From assembly GCA_947497905.1 (NCBI GenBank), contig CANMIH010000004.1, positions 124,001 to 188,000 on the forward strand: 64,000 nucleotides of DNA, in the 5' to 3' direction. The translations under genes were made by a program, and so were the position numbers. Each line of letters opens with the position of its first letter. Position 1 is the stretch's first letter. The notes below the pieces were generated by a model that saw nothing but the letters and a program-made list of their open reading frames with translations, searched no databases and was not told the origin of the DNA. The DNA comes from an uncultured Pelagimonas sp. GTDB lineage: Bacteria > Pseudomonadota > Alphaproteobacteria > Rhodobacterales > Rhodobacteraceae. This document shows, in pieces, positions 9,094 to 18,013 of the stretch.

Positions 9094-10574
9094 CCTTAGA
9101 CAACATGGTGCAAGACTACCGCAGTGGGGCGGCGCTTTCTCTGCCGGACGGGCATTTCATCAACAATAGGTTTGTCTCTGGATCGACCGGACAGCGGATG
9201 GAGAGCTTTGATCCAGGGCTAGGCGAAGCTTTTGCCACCTTCGCCCTCGGGCAGCAGGCGGATATCGATGCGGCAATTGAGGCGGCTAAGCGTGGTTATG
9301 AAATTTGGCGCAAAGTATCCCCGGCCGAACGCTGTGCCATGCTTTTGAAAATTGCCGTGGTCCTTCGGGCCAATGCCGATCGTCTTGCGCTGATCGAAAC
9401 ACTTGATAGCGGGAAAACTCTTGGCGAGGCTCAAGGCGACGTTGCGGGCTCCGCGCGGTTGTTCGAATACTACGCGGGTGCGGCAGACAAGTTGGATGGT
9501 CGAAGCGTCAATTTGGGACCGGATTACACGGCCTTTACACGGCGAGAGCCGATTGGGGTGACGGCGCATATCATTCCTTGGAATTACCCAACGTCGACCT
9601 TTGCGAGAGGCGTTGCGCCCGCACTTGCAGCGGGATGTTCCGTAGTTGCAAAACCTGCGGAAACCACGCCATTCACCGCACTTATCATGGCAGAGTTGAT
9701 GGCAGATGCGGGTTTGCCTGAGGGTGTCGTTAATGTTGTAACCGGTCTGGGGCGCGAGGCCGGGGCGGCTTTGGTTGCGGATCCACGGGTGCGTCACATC
9801 ACCTTTACCGGTTCGGTGGCGACGGGGGTTGCGGTGACGCAGGCGGCTGCCCCAAATGTGACTCGGCTGACCCTCGAGCTTGGCGGAAAATCACCTTTGG
9901 TGGCTTTTGCGGATGCGGATGCGGAAAAAGTGGCCGAGGACGCCACTTGGGCTATTTTCTCGAACGCCGGACAAATCTGTTCTGCTGGATCTCGGCTGAT
10001 TGTCCAGCGTGCCCTGCGGGATGAGGTGATGGACCGACTGCTGAGCAAAGCGAAGGCGATCAAATTTGGTCACGGCCTCAGCGGAGCAGATATGGGGGCG
10101 ATCAACTCGGATCTGCATCTTGGGCGCATCGCAGCCCATGTTGATGCCGCGAAAGCGCGCGGGTGTGATGTGGCGACGGGTGGTCAGGTGGCAAAAGACC
10201 CTGAGACAGGCAAAGGCTGGTTCTATGAGCCAACAGTGATTGCAGATCTTCCCGCCGAAGATCCCACGGTACAGGATGAAATCTTTGGCCCTGTTCTCGC
10301 GGTGCAGGTCTTCGATAGCGAAGACGAGGCCTTGGCGCTGGCGAATGGGACGGAATTCGGACTTATGGCAAGTGTTTATACCCGCGATATTGGTCGGGCA
10401 TTGCGTCTATCTGGCGAGCTGAACAGCGGACAGGTCACCGTGAATGAATACTGGGCTGGAGGTATCGAACTTCCCTTTGGTGGGAACGGTAAGTCCGGCT
10501 ATGGGCGCGAAAAAGGGATCGAAGGTCTCGATGCGTATACCACCACTAAAAGTGTGACGGTGAGCAATTATTGA
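9090..10574 (+). CDS. NAD(P)-dependent aldehyde dehydrogenase
   Basis: 494 residues, classic ALDH superfamily. The cofactor region is [18 protein letters not shown] (about 165-182). The general-base Glu lies in LELGGKSPL (about 262) and the catalytic Cys in [11 protein letters not shown] (about 296). The closest style is betaine-aldehyde or gamma-aminobutyraldehyde dehydrogenase, but substrate cannot be fixed from the motif set. The start overlaps the enolase-family stop (ATGA). As the last gene of the three-gene operon it should oxidise the aldehyde made by the GMC enzyme, or one formed after the enolase step. Confidence 0.93.
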   Translation: MTLDNMVQDYRSGAALSLPDGHFINNRFVSGSTGQRMESFDPGLGEAFATFALGQQADIDAAIEAAKRGYEIWRKVSPAERCAMLLKIAVVLRANADRLALIETLDSGKTLGEAQGDVAGSARLFEYYAGAADKLDGRSVNLGPDYTAFTRREPIGVTAHIIPWNYPTSTFARGVAPALAAGCSVVAKPAETTPFTALIMAELMADAGLPEGVVNVVTGLGREAGAALVADPRVRHITFTGSVATGVAVTQAAAPNVTRLTLELGGKSPLVAFADADAEKVAEDATWAIFSNAGQICSAGSRLIVQRALRDEVMDRLLSKAKAIKFGHGLSGADMGAINSDLHLGRIAAHVDAAKARGCDVATGGQVAKDPETGKGWFYEPTVIADLPAEDPTVQDEIFGPVLAVQVFDSEDEALALANGTEFGLMASVYTRDIGRALRLSGELNSGQVTVNEYWAGGIELPFGGNGKSGYGREKGIEGLDAYTTTKSVTVSNY

Positions 10575-10613
10575 TGGCACCTAATACCTTGTCGCGCCTC
10601 TTGGGGCGGCAGG

Positions 10614-11255
10614 TTATTGGGCGTCCAAACGGGCGTTGCAGCGTGCGTCGCGTGCTGCAACGCTTTCATATTGAGATGTTCCCACAGGGGTCGTGGCCAA
10701 CCCAAAACGGTTGATCTCACGCGGGCTCATCCAGTGGATGCCGGCGGCAGACGCGACTTCCAGAGTGTACCAATAGAAATCTTCCGGAATGCCCATCTCT
10801 TTGTAATAGTTGAGGTAAAGGTCGTGGGCTTCATCATCTTTCGGAATATCGCGGCCTTCCACGACGCCAAACAGGCCTCCCGTGGCCCAGCTGTGAACTC
10901 CAACGCAGGCACCGTCTTCAATCTGGCGCTTTGCCCCGGCTAAGAAAAGGTCGGTTCCCCCAGAGGCAACAACGCCAGAGGCCGGAACGCGCGTCCCTAT
11001 GCCCACCTCACGCAGCGTACGCGCGGCCGAGATGTTGGCATCGTCATCAATTGACCCGGGGATGTTTTGCAGCAGAATTTCAGTGGCAGCGGTGTTCAGT
11101 GCCAGAGCGTTGGTGAGCTCACCCGGGGTGCTGTCATCGATAACACCAACCAGGTGAATCGCATTGCCGTCAGGGGTAGCCGTCAGGGGCATCTCACCAC
11201 TACAGGCCGCAGCAAAGAGCAGCGTAGCGAATAGGGTAGAACGAGAGGCGCGCAT
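10614..11255 (-). CDS. ClpP/crotonase-fold periplasmic lipoprotein (COG3904-like)
   Basis: About 213 residues. A lipoprotein signal ends in LLFAAACSG, with Cys at the lipobox. The mature part resembles ClpP-fold periplasmic proteins: a Gly-Ser-Ile segment near residue 70, then GVVASGGTDLFLAG, whose Ser is a candidate nucleophile, then the short CVGVHSW, whose His is a candidate base. It may be a secreted serine peptidase or a binding relative; no substrate can be named. A GTG at 11270 is an alternative start. It is convergent with the aldehyde dehydrogenase gene and separated from the DUF983 gene by 84 bases. Confidence 0.6.
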   Translation of the reverse strand: MRASRSTLFATLLFAAACSGEMPLTATPDGNAIHLVGVIDDSTPGELTNALALNTAATEILLQNIPGSIDDDANISAARTLREVGIGTRVPASGVVASGGTDLFLAGAKRQIEDGACVGVHSWATGGLFGVVEGRDIPKDDEAHDLYLNYYKEMGIPEDFYWYTLEVASAAGIHWMSPREINRFGLATTPVGTSQYESVAARDARCNARLDAQ

Positions 11256-11339
11256 ACTATTGGGGCTCACTAAATCGTGTGTGTTGGCCCCAACATGCTA
11301 CCGGAAAACAGGGATTACAAGTTTTTTTGCGACTGTGGC

Positions 11340-11720
11340 TCAAAAGCCATGCATACGCTTGGCCCATTGATAAGCAACAACAAGTCCTTTCATGCGGGGA
11401 AGCATGAATAGTGATGCTGAGACCGTCACGATCATGAGCAGGATAGACAGAGTCAGCGGATCAGGACGCAACGCGACATAGATAATGTGCAATGCGAATC
11501 CCAGAATGTGACCGACAACAAGAATTGTCAGATAGGCCGGGCCGTCATCTGCGCGCTGGTGGCTCAGATCTTGGTCGCAATGGCTGCAGCGATCGTTCAC
11601 CTTGAGATAGGAATGCAGCAGTTTTCCCTCACCGCAATTTGGGCAGCGCAGACGCAGGCCTCTCCAGATTGCTGGCTTGAGGGGGCGGATGTCCTCTTGG
11701 GGCAGGCTGGTGTCAGTCAT
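11340..11720 (-). CDS. DUF983 domain zinc-ribbon membrane protein
   Basis: 126 residues. The N-terminal half carries two CxxC pairs (CPNCGEGKL and CSHCDQDL), a probable zinc ribbon, followed by two membrane helices (about 62-80 and 88-108). This is the DUF983 layout widespread in alphaproteobacteria; its role is unknown. I use ATG 11720 because AGGAA lies 8 bases before it; an upstream start at 11771 would add 17 residues without a ribosome site. The gene is divergent from a MocR regulator about 150 bases away. Confidence 0.85.
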   Translation of the reverse strand: MTDTSLPQEDIRPLKPAIWRGLRLRCPNCGEGKLLHSYLKVNDRCSHCDQDLSHQRADDGPAYLTILVVGHILGFALHIIYVALRPDPLTLSILLMIVTVSASLFMLPRMKGLVVAYQWAKRMHGF

Positions 11721-11874
11721 GGTGATTCCTATGTGATCGTAGGCCGTAGATAGGGGTTTATTTGATTGCAATCAATAGTGCGATCAATTTGGTTGCCAAT
11801 TTCGTGTCGCTTACTTAAGTTCGGGCAAGATACGTCTATGGCGTTCATAGATGGATGAGACAAAAGAGCCGACT

Positions 11875-13239
11875 ATGAAAGACTGGGTTCCGACCTTCGA
11901 AAACACCGGTGCGCCACGTTATGTTGAAATTGCCGAGGCCATTCGTCGTGACGTGGCCAGCGGGGCCCTCCGTCCCGGAGATCGGCTTCCGCCGCAGCGG
12001 GGGTTGGCTCAGGAGATTGGCCTTGATTATTCAACTATATCAAGGGCTTATGCTGAGGCGGTGCGTCGTGGTTATATCGAAAGCCATGTTGGTCGCGGAT
12101 CATTTGTAAAAGCATTGGACGTGGTTGCGCCCGATCCGCGCCGGTTGGCGGAAGAAGATCCGATGATGAATATGCCGCCGGAGCCGACAGATCCCCATTT
12201 GATTGGGCGCATGCAGCAAGGGGTGTCACATGTCTCGGCTAATCTGATTTCTTTGTTGCGATACCAATCTGTTATGGGTGGGGCGCACGACCGTGAGATT
12301 GCGATTGATTGGATGCAATCAAATGGATTGCCTGCGCAAAGTGATTGCGTAGCGATCACGTCGGGCGCGCATTCCAGCCTCTACGCAATTTTGTCTTTAA
12401 TGTCGGACCCCGGCCTTCCTCTGCTATGTGAGGATGTGACTTATCCCGGCATACGCGCAATCGCTGCCCGGCTCGGAGTGCGTTTGATCGGTGTGAAGAC
12501 TGACGAGGATGGCATGCTTCCGGATGCGCTTGAAGTGGCGATCCGGGAAAATTGGCCGATGGGTCTTTATTTGAACCCAACCTTCAACAATCCAACCACC
12601 ACCACGATACCTCTAGAGCGTCGTGTTGCTCTTGCGGAGGTGTTGCAGCGCCATGACCTCCCGCTGATCGAAGATGACGCCTATGCTTTCGTGGCGTCTG
12701 ACGCGCCACCTGCGATCGCAACTCTGATCCCTGAGCAAACCTGGCACATCGCGGGTGTGTCGAAGATTTTCGGCGCCGGATTGCGTCTGGCCTATACGAC
12801 AGCGCCGAAGCCTGAGTTGATTGGTGCATTTTCTCAGGCCCTGCGAGCGATCAATGTGATGGCCTCTCCAATCAGTCTTGCGCTGCTTGGGCATTGGATC
12901 GAAGAGGGCGTTGCGGCTGAAATTCAGAATTTTGTGCGCAAAGAAGCCACTGCGCGACAAGTTTTGGCGCGAGAAACGCTGACCGATTGTGTGTTTCAGG
13001 GGGACGATGAAGCCTATAACATCTGGCTGACCCTGCCTGATGGCACAAGTCGGGCTGAGATCATGGCGCGCCTGGGATCACGCCAAATCGGGTTAATGCC
13101 AAGCGATGCCTTTACCGTTGCGGGCCCGATCCAAGACGCGATCCGGGTTTGTCTTGGCGGTCCGATCGAGCAATCGGCGCTCCGTTCAGACCTAATTGCG
13201 CTCAACGACGCTGTCGCGCGGAAAGACTGGCTAGGTTAA
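11875..13239 (+). CDS. MocR-type regulator (GntR HTH fused to class I aminotransferase fold)
   Basis: About 454 residues. A GntR winged HTH (about 15-85) has the usual RPGDRLPPQRGLAQEIGLDY segment, and an aminotransferase-fold domain follows (about 130-450). The PLP lysine is visible in HIAGVSKIFGAGLRLAY (Lys about 297). MocR proteins use PLP or an amino-acid adduct as effector and usually control a neighbouring gene. The obvious neighbours are the divergent DUF983 gene and the convergent DUF1868 gene, neither an obvious amine-metabolism target. An in-frame ATG at 11851 is possible but has no ribosome site. The 3' end overlaps the convergent DUF1868 gene by 9 bases. Confidence 0.88.
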   Translation: MKDWVPTFENTGAPRYVEIAEAIRRDVASGALRPGDRLPPQRGLAQEIGLDYSTISRAYAEAVRRGYIESHVGRGSFVKALDVVAPDPRRLAEEDPMMNMPPEPTDPHLIGRMQQGVSHVSANLISLLRYQSVMGGAHDREIAIDWMQSNGLPAQSDCVAITSGAHSSLYAILSLMSDPGLPLLCEDVTYPGIRAIAARLGVRLIGVKTDEDGMLPDALEVAIRENWPMGLYLNPTFNNPTTTTIPLERRVALAEVLQRHDLPLIEDDAYAFVASDAPPAIATLIPEQTWHIAGVSKIFGAGLRLAYTTAPKPELIGAFSQALRAINVMASPISLALLGHWIEEGVAAEIQNFVRKEATARQVLARETLTDCVFQGDDEAYNIWLTLPDGTSRAEIMARLGSRQIGLMPSDAFTVAGPIQDAIRVCLGGPIEQSALRSDLIALNDAVARKDWLG

Positions 13240-13962
13240 CCGCGCGACCGTGTGAAAGTGGTGCATGCTTTCAAAATCACACAGCTCTACAGGACCAAGG
13301 GGGATCTTGCGCAGGCTCTCGGGCAAGGTGGCGCTTAGCTCACGGCTATGATCGATCATTTCCTGCGCTGTGGTTTGGCTCACGTAGGTGATCGGATACG
13401 CCAATGTGATGTGGAACACATAGCTGTCAAAACCCGGTGGTGTCAGACCCGTTGCCTGACGAAGCAGGGTACGTGTTTCTCGTAGGGCCGTCTCATCTTG
13501 TGACGTGGCGCCGCTGACTGTGAGGCTATGCAGTGCATACAAGTCGTGGACAGTCACATCGAAGGACGTCGCAAGGTCAAGCGGGGCTGTGCGCGTCTTG
13601 AACCGCTCCGTCAGTTCGTCACGCGACTGGCCGCGATCCTCTGGGATCAAATGGGCGTCCGCTAAGTCGGGCGCGAACCCCTGAAACACCGTCATGTGAA
13701 AACTATGCGGCGGTAGGAACGTAAAAAAGCGCTGAAACGGACCTTGTTTGAGCTGCTCCTGCAGGTACCGCAGGGCTTCAAACGCGGGACTGGGGCGGGG
13801 GATGTGGCAGATAAAGGTATTGCCGGGCCAAACAAGCGCTTCACCATTAGTCGAAAACTTACTGTTGGGTGTTCCTGGGAGAGAGATGGCCCGCGGCAAC
13901 GGTTGATCTGATCCCGCGCCGGTTAAAAGCACTTTTGGGTCGAGTCGGGGTAGGGGCTGCAT
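13231..13962 (-). CDS. DUF1868 family protein (2H phosphoesterase-like)
   Basis: 243 residues. Two HxT motifs about 95 residues apart, His89-Met-Thr91 in SFHMTVFQG and His184-Ile-Thr186 in FHITLAYP, match the two-histidine (2H) phosphoesterase pattern that DUF1868 proteins carry. Relatives hydrolyse or ligate 2',3'-cyclic phosphates in RNA or nucleotides; the activity here is untested. The last 9 bases overlap the MocR gene on the opposite strand. Upstream lies the long leader of the cobalt transporter operon, with no shared promoter evident. Confidence 0.75.
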   Translation of the reverse strand: MQPLPRLDPKVLLTGAGSDQPLPRAISLPGTPNSKFSTNGEALVWPGNTFICHIPRPSPAFEALRYLQEQLKQGPFQRFFTFLPPHSFHMTVFQGFAPDLADAHLIPEDRGQSRDELTERFKTRTAPLDLATSFDVTVHDLYALHSLTVSGATSQDETALRETRTLLRQATGLTPPGFDSYVFHITLAYPITYVSQTTAQEMIDHSRELSATLPESLRKIPLGPVELCDFESMHHFHTVARLT

Positions 13963-14167
13963 GAACTCTCCGCTAAAATGGAATGACCAGAAACTTGTGA
14001 GCTGAAAGCACGTTTAGTTCTGGCAGGACCGTGATCCAAAAACGAAGTCTGCGCAATCAAATCCGTCACGTTTTTTGGCAAGCTGGCGAATGCGAGCAAC
14101 TTTTTCGCTTAGGGCGGAATCCGTGTTTGACAAGGCCCAGCTGTCTTTGGCATCACCCCCCTCGTGA

Positions 14168-14345
14168 ACGGTTCTGCTCGGCCCCGTGTCGTGCAGGAGT
14201 AAAAGGGAACATGGTGCGGCCCAGGCCAAGTCCATGACTGCCCCCGCAACTGTAAGCGACGCGCCCCTCCGGGATGCCACTGGGAATACCCGGGAAGGTT
14301 GGAGGTAAGCATCAAGTCGTGAGTCAGGAGACCTGCCGTCGCTTC
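14168..14345 (+). ncRNA. Cobalamin (B12) riboswitch upstream of the cobalt transporter operon
   Basis: The conserved core is readable: AAAAGGGAA near 14200-14208, the B12 box GCAACTGTAAGCGAC (14246-14260), and the 3' closing part GTCAGGAGACCTGCC (14323-14337). About 135 bases of expression platform separate it from the first gene at 14480. Binding of adenosylcobalamin should shut down the downstream cobalt importer. This matches the known regulon of this riboswitch. The exact 5' edge is approximate. Confidence 0.93.
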
Positions 14346-14479
14346 CCCATCTGGGGTATTCCAACCGGACGCCGGGGTACGCGTCTGGCTCGGTCTGGTC
14401 ATTTATGGTTCGCCGCGCCACATTTCCCCGTCTGTCCATTCATCCTTGGGTGTAGGCCCAATGTCTGAATGAGGACGAC

Positions 14480-15265
14480 ATGAAAAAGACTCTTCTTGCG
14501 GCCGCAGCCGCAGCTTTGATCCCTGCCTTTGCGCAGGCGCATTTCCTTCTGGAGTATACCGACAACACCATGATCGAGCGTCCCGGTGACGTGCCGGTCA
14601 AACTGATCTTTTGGCACCCATTTGAAGCGGGTCACGTGATGACGCTGGAAAAGCCAGAAGAGTTTTATGTGATCCACCGTGGCGAAAAAACCGACCTCAT
14701 GGGCACGCTGAACGAAACCACGTTTGACGGTCCCGACAACACCGCCAAGGCGTTTATGGGTTCGGTGCCGGTTAAGCGCTCGGGTGATTACGTTGTGGTG
14801 ACAAAACCGGCCCCTTACTACGAAGAGTCGGAAGACATCTACATTCAGCAGATCACCAAAGCCTATCTGAACCGCAACGAGCTGCCCACCGATTGGGATC
14901 AGCCTCAAGGGCTGGCGACCGAGATCCTTCCGCTGAACAAACCTTACAACATCATCGCTGGGTCGACTTTCACCGGTCGCGTGCTGAGTGAAGGCAAACC
15001 AGTTGCGGGTGCAGAGATCGAGATTGAATACATCGCGGCTGCACCGGATATGTCTGGCACTGGCGCCCAGCCAGCCGTCGTTTCCCCTCTGCCAGGTGGT
15101 GCCCTCGTCGCTATCTCGGATGACAACGGATACTTCACCTTTGGTGTACCCAAAGCGGGCTACTGGGGCTTTGCCGCTTTGGGCTCCGGCCCGGTTACTG
15201 AGCATGAAGGCAAAGAGTTGAGCCAGGACGCGGTGATCTGGATCCGCGCCTGGGATCTGCAGTAA
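14480..15265 (+). CDS. DUF4198 periplasmic protein of the cobalt/nickel transporter operon
   Basis: 261 residues beginning with a clean signal peptide (cleavage after AQA, about residue 20), then His directly at the mature N-terminus. A DUF4198 / NikK-like beta-rich body follows, with a carboxypeptidase-regulatory-like segment (TFTGRVLSEGKPVAGAEIEI) near 157-176. Proteins of this type sit beside CbiM/NikM transporters and are thought to help metal capture in the periplasm. It is the first gene after the B12 riboswitch, and the start has GAGGA upstream. No catalytic motif is visible. Confidence 0.85.
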   Translation: MKKTLLAAAAAALIPAFAQAHFLLEYTDNTMIERPGDVPVKLIFWHPFEAGHVMTLEKPEEFYVIHRGEKTDLMGTLNETTFDGPDNTAKAFMGSVPVKRSGDYVVVTKPAPYYEESEDIYIQQITKAYLNRNELPTDWDQPQGLATEILPLNKPYNIIAGSTFTGRVLSEGKPVAGAEIEIEYIAAAPDMSGTGAQPAVVSPLPGGALVAISDDNGYFTFGVPKAGYWGFAALGSGPVTEHEGKELSQDAVIWIRAWDLQ

Positions 15266-15275
15266 AGGACGCAGA

Positions 15276-15893
15276 ATGCATATTGTAGACGGGGCTCTGG
15301 CCAATTCTGTTGTCGCGGGTGGTGCGGTTGTCGCTGTTGGGGGCATCGCCCTTGGCTTGCGGCATTTGCCCATCGAGAAAATTCCGGCGGCAGGTGTGCT
15401 GTCTGCCAGCTTTTTTGTCGCGTCGCTGATCCATGTGCCTGTTGGCCCGTCTTCTGTGCATTTGATCTTGAACGGTCTCGCCGGGCTTGTGCTTGGCTGG
15501 GCCGCTTTTCCGGCGCTGTTTGTTGGATTGCTCTTGCAAGCAGTGTTCTTCGGCTTTGGCGGATTGACGGTTTTGGGCATCAATGCCGTCAACATTGCGA
15601 TGCCAGCGGTTATCGCAGGATTGATTTTCCGCCCAATGATTGGGCGCGGATCCCATTTGGCTGGTGCGATCTGGGGAGGGATTGGGGGCGCTTTTGCCAT
15701 CACTTTAACCACCCTAATGGTCGCTATTTCGCTCATGATGTCGGGCGAAGAATTTAACGCCGCCGCAAAATTGGTATTCTTCACCCATATTCCGGTCATG
15801 GGGATCGAGGCTGTTCTGACTGCCGCTGCCGTTTATCTGGCGCGCACGGTCAAGCCCGAGCTCTTTTCGACCATGAAAGGACCGAACGCATGA
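15276..15893 (+). CDS. cbiM: Cobalt ECF transporter substrate-binding membrane protein CbiM
   Basis: 205 residues with six to seven membrane helices. The N-terminus MHIVDGALA carries the conserved His2 that coordinates the metal in CbiM/NikM proteins once the initiator Met amine is placed in the site. It is the S-component that captures Co2+ for the ECF importer in the inner membrane. It follows the DUF4198 gene by 10 bases and overlaps the next gene by 4 (ATGA). Cobalt rather than nickel is inferred from the B12 riboswitch upstream. Confidence 0.93.
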   Translation: MHIVDGALANSVVAGGAVVAVGGIALGLRHLPIEKIPAAGVLSASFFVASLIHVPVGPSSVHLILNGLAGLVLGWAAFPALFVGLLLQAVFFGFGGLTVLGINAVNIAMPAVIAGLIFRPMIGRGSHLAGAIWGGIGGAFAITLTTLMVAISLMMSGEEFNAAAKLVFFTHIPVMGIEAVLTAAAVYLARTVKPELFSTMKGPNA

Positions 15894-16474
15894 TGCGTGC
15901 CTTTGTATTGACCGCAGCCCTTGTGCTGACACCTCTGCCGGTGTTGGCCCATAAGGTGATCGCGTCGGTTTTTCCCTCTGGGCAGGCCATCGAGGGTGAA
16001 ATTGGGTTCTCCAATGGTGATATGGCCGTGGATAAGACCGTAGCTGTTTATGATGCTGATGGTACCAAGCTTGGCGAGACCAAGACAGACGAGGATGGCT
16101 TTTTCCTGTTCACACCTGAAACCCCTGTTGCACATATTTTCCGGTCTGATCTGGGGGCGGGCCATGTTGCCGAGGTGACAATGCCTGCGGATGAAGTTGC
16201 GTCCATTTTAGGTGTAGCGGCGGCCGTGCCGAGTGCGCCTGTTGCTCAACCGACGGCGGCGGGTGCGGTAACCGTTGCCTCGTTGTCGCAGGCTGAACGT
16301 GACGCCATTGCAACCATCGTCCGCAATGAAATGCGGCCGCTGCGTCGAGAAATCGCGGCCTATAAGGAAAAGAACAACCTCCAGACCATTCTTGGTGGGA
16401 TCGGCTATATCATCGGTCTCTTTGGTGTTGGGTTTTACCTCGCCGCCAATCGCAAGCTGAAACAGGTGGCCTGA
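15890..16474 (+). CDS. CbiL/NikL-like accessory protein of the cobalt transporter
   Basis: 194 residues. A signal peptide (about 1-20, ending VLA before His) is followed by a Gly/Asp-rich beta domain (about 22-90), an Ala/Pro/Val linker, a helical stretch (about 125-160) and one C-terminal membrane helix (GGIGYIIGLFGVGFYLAANR). This is the CbiL/NikL layout found where the small CbiN subunit is absent; no cbiN-like gene is seen here. It probably stands in for CbiN by supporting CbiM. Start overlaps the cbiM stop. Confidence 0.8.
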   Translation: MMRAFVLTAALVLTPLPVLAHKVIASVFPSGQAIEGEIGFSNGDMAVDKTVAVYDADGTKLGETKTDEDGFFLFTPETPVAHIFRSDLGAGHVAEVTMPADEVASILGVAAAVPSAPVAQPTAAGAVTVASLSQAERDAIATIVRNEMRPLRREIAAYKEKNNLQTILGGIGYIIGLFGVGFYLAANRKLKQVA

Positions 16475-16478
16475 CAGT

Positions 16479-17273
16479 ATGGGGCACGTCCTATCCTCCG
16501 GGGAAAAAACCTTGTCGGAAACCGGCGCATCGCTTGGCGGCGGCCGGATCGGGATGCTGGATGCCCGGATCCGCATTGTTGTTACCATGGCCTTTGCAAT
16601 TACTGTTGTTGGCCTGTCGCAGATCCCGGTTCTCATACTCGCGCTGTGCGTGTCCCTTTTTCTGCTCACTCAGTCCAACCTTCCAGCCCGCCGTACGCTA
16701 AAGCGGATGGCGATGATGGATGGGTTTATCTTCTTTATGCTCGGGCTGATGCCGTTCACTACGCCGGGTGAGGCGATGTTCACTGTGTTTGGGTTTCCTG
16801 CGACATGGGAAGGGCTGTTCCTTGCGATTGAGATCGGTCTGACGGCCAATGCTGTTGTGCTGGCTGTGCTGACTTTGTTGGGGACACTTGAGCCAGTCGC
16901 GTTGGGCCATGCGCTGTATGCTCTCAAATGCCCCGAGCGTCTGGTGCATCTTTTGATGTTCACGATCCGCTATATCGAAGTGTTGCGCGAAGAATATCTC
17001 CGCCTGCGAACCTCAATGAAAATGCGGTGTTTTCAACCGCGTACCAATTGGCACACCTATCGCAGTTACGGGTATCTGGTTGGGATGATGCTTGTGCGAG
17101 CGGTTGAGCGATCCGAGCGCATTCTGGGTGCGATGAAATGCCGTGGTTTTACCGGGCGGATCATTCTTCTGGAACAGTTCCGTTTGTCGCGCTACGACCA
17201 TATCTTCGCGACCTGTGCCGCGCTTGTTATGCTCTTGCTGATTGGATTGGAATTGAGCCATGTCTTTGCTTGA
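16479..17273 (+). CDS. cbiQ: Energy-coupling factor transmembrane protein CbiQ
   Basis: 264 residues. Membrane helices cluster at about 30-75 and 105-140, with a last one near 235-255. The cytoplasmic coupling region contains the paired basic/Ala-Arg-Gly-type helices of ECF T-components: the LRTSMKMR region, then the segment ERSERILGAMKCRGF (about 208-222). CbiQ links the S-unit CbiM to the ATPase CbiO. The last 14 bases overlap cbiO, implying tight translational coupling. Confidence 0.92.
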   Translation: MGHVLSSGEKTLSETGASLGGGRIGMLDARIRIVVTMAFAITVVGLSQIPVLILALCVSLFLLTQSNLPARRTLKRMAMMDGFIFFMLGLMPFTTPGEAMFTVFGFPATWEGLFLAIEIGLTANAVVLAVLTLLGTLEPVALGHALYALKCPERLVHLLMFTIRYIEVLREEYLRLRTSMKMRCFQPRTNWHTYRSYGYLVGMMLVRAVERSERILGAMKCRGFTGRIILLEQFRLSRYDHIFATCAALVMLLLIGLELSHVFA

Positions 17274-17910
17274 GCTGGACAAAGTCAGTTTTGCCTACCC
17301 CGGACATGCGCCTGTTTTAAATGAGGCGAGTTTGTCCTTGGCACCGGGAGAGCGGATTTCCATCACTGGACCGAACGGTGTTGGGAAATCGACGCTGTTG
17401 CGGATAATCGTAGGATTGCTCTTTCCAGATAGAGGGCAGGTCAAGCTTGACGGCAAGGTCTGTACATCTGAGCGCGACTTTACCGAAATGCGCCGACGCG
17501 TGGGCATGGTTTTCCAGGATGCGGATGATCAGTTGTTTTGCCCTACAGTGGCCGAAGACATTGCATTTGGTCCGTTGAACCTTGGGAAATCCCGGGATGA
17601 GGTTTTGGATATCGTCAATGATGTCCTGACCCGGTTGAAGCTGATGCATCTGCGAGACCGGGTGACCCATAAGCTGTCTGGTGGCGAAAAACGCTTGGTG
17701 ACCTTGGCGACAGTTCTGGCCATGGATCCGGATGTGCTGCTGCTTGATGAGCCGACGAATGCGCTAGATGTGGAAAACGAGGCGCGTCTTGTTGAGATCC
17801 TGAACGGTCTGCCCCAGGCGATCATTTTGGTGACGCACAATCCTCAGTTCCGGGACAAGGTTGCGCCAAAAGGGTATGGGCTTGTTGCCGGTCAGCTTCA
17901 GCCGGTCTGA
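17260..17910 (+). CDS. cbiO: Cobalt ECF transporter ATPase CbiO
   Basis: 216 residues, a short but complete ABC ATPase. Walker A GPNGVGKST is at about 38-46, the Q-loop is VFQDADDQLF, the signature is LSGGEKR (about 141), Walker B is VLLLDEPTNALD, and the switch His is in LVTHN. It hydrolyses ATP to drive CbiMQ-mediated cobalt import. The C-terminal extension of some ECF ATPases is missing. It ends the riboswitch-led operon proper; a small hairpin follows before the HPP gene. Confidence 0.93.
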   Translation: MSLLELDKVSFAYPGHAPVLNEASLSLAPGERISITGPNGVGKSTLLRIIVGLLFPDRGQVKLDGKVCTSERDFTEMRRRVGMVFQDADDQLFCPTVAEDIAFGPLNLGKSRDEVLDIVNDVLTRLKLMHLRDRVTHKLSGGEKRLVTLATVLAMDPDVLLLDEPTNALDVENEARLVEILNGLPQAIILVTHNPQFRDKVAPKGYGLVAGQLQPV

Positions 17911-17980
17911 ACATTGCTTTCTGAACAAAACTGATTTCGACATTCCGTGTGTAGTGCAGATGCGCGGCGGGCTCCATATC

Positions 17981-17997
17981 GGTCACATCTCGTGACC
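17981..17997 (+). terminator. Small hairpin between cbiO and the HPP gene
   Basis: GGTCAC / GTGACC with a 5-base loop, followed by three T. It is too weak for a confident terminator call, but it lies in the only gap of this run of genes and may reduce read-through. Confidence 0.35.
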
Positions 17998-18013
17998 TTT
18001 GAAAGGAGCCGCA

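Noticed and set aside
14399-15799. Long open frame on the minus strand opposite the DUF4198 and cbiM genes
   Set aside because: It runs antisense to two clearly recognisable genes; its sequence has no family pattern and arises from the GC-rich third positions of the real genes.
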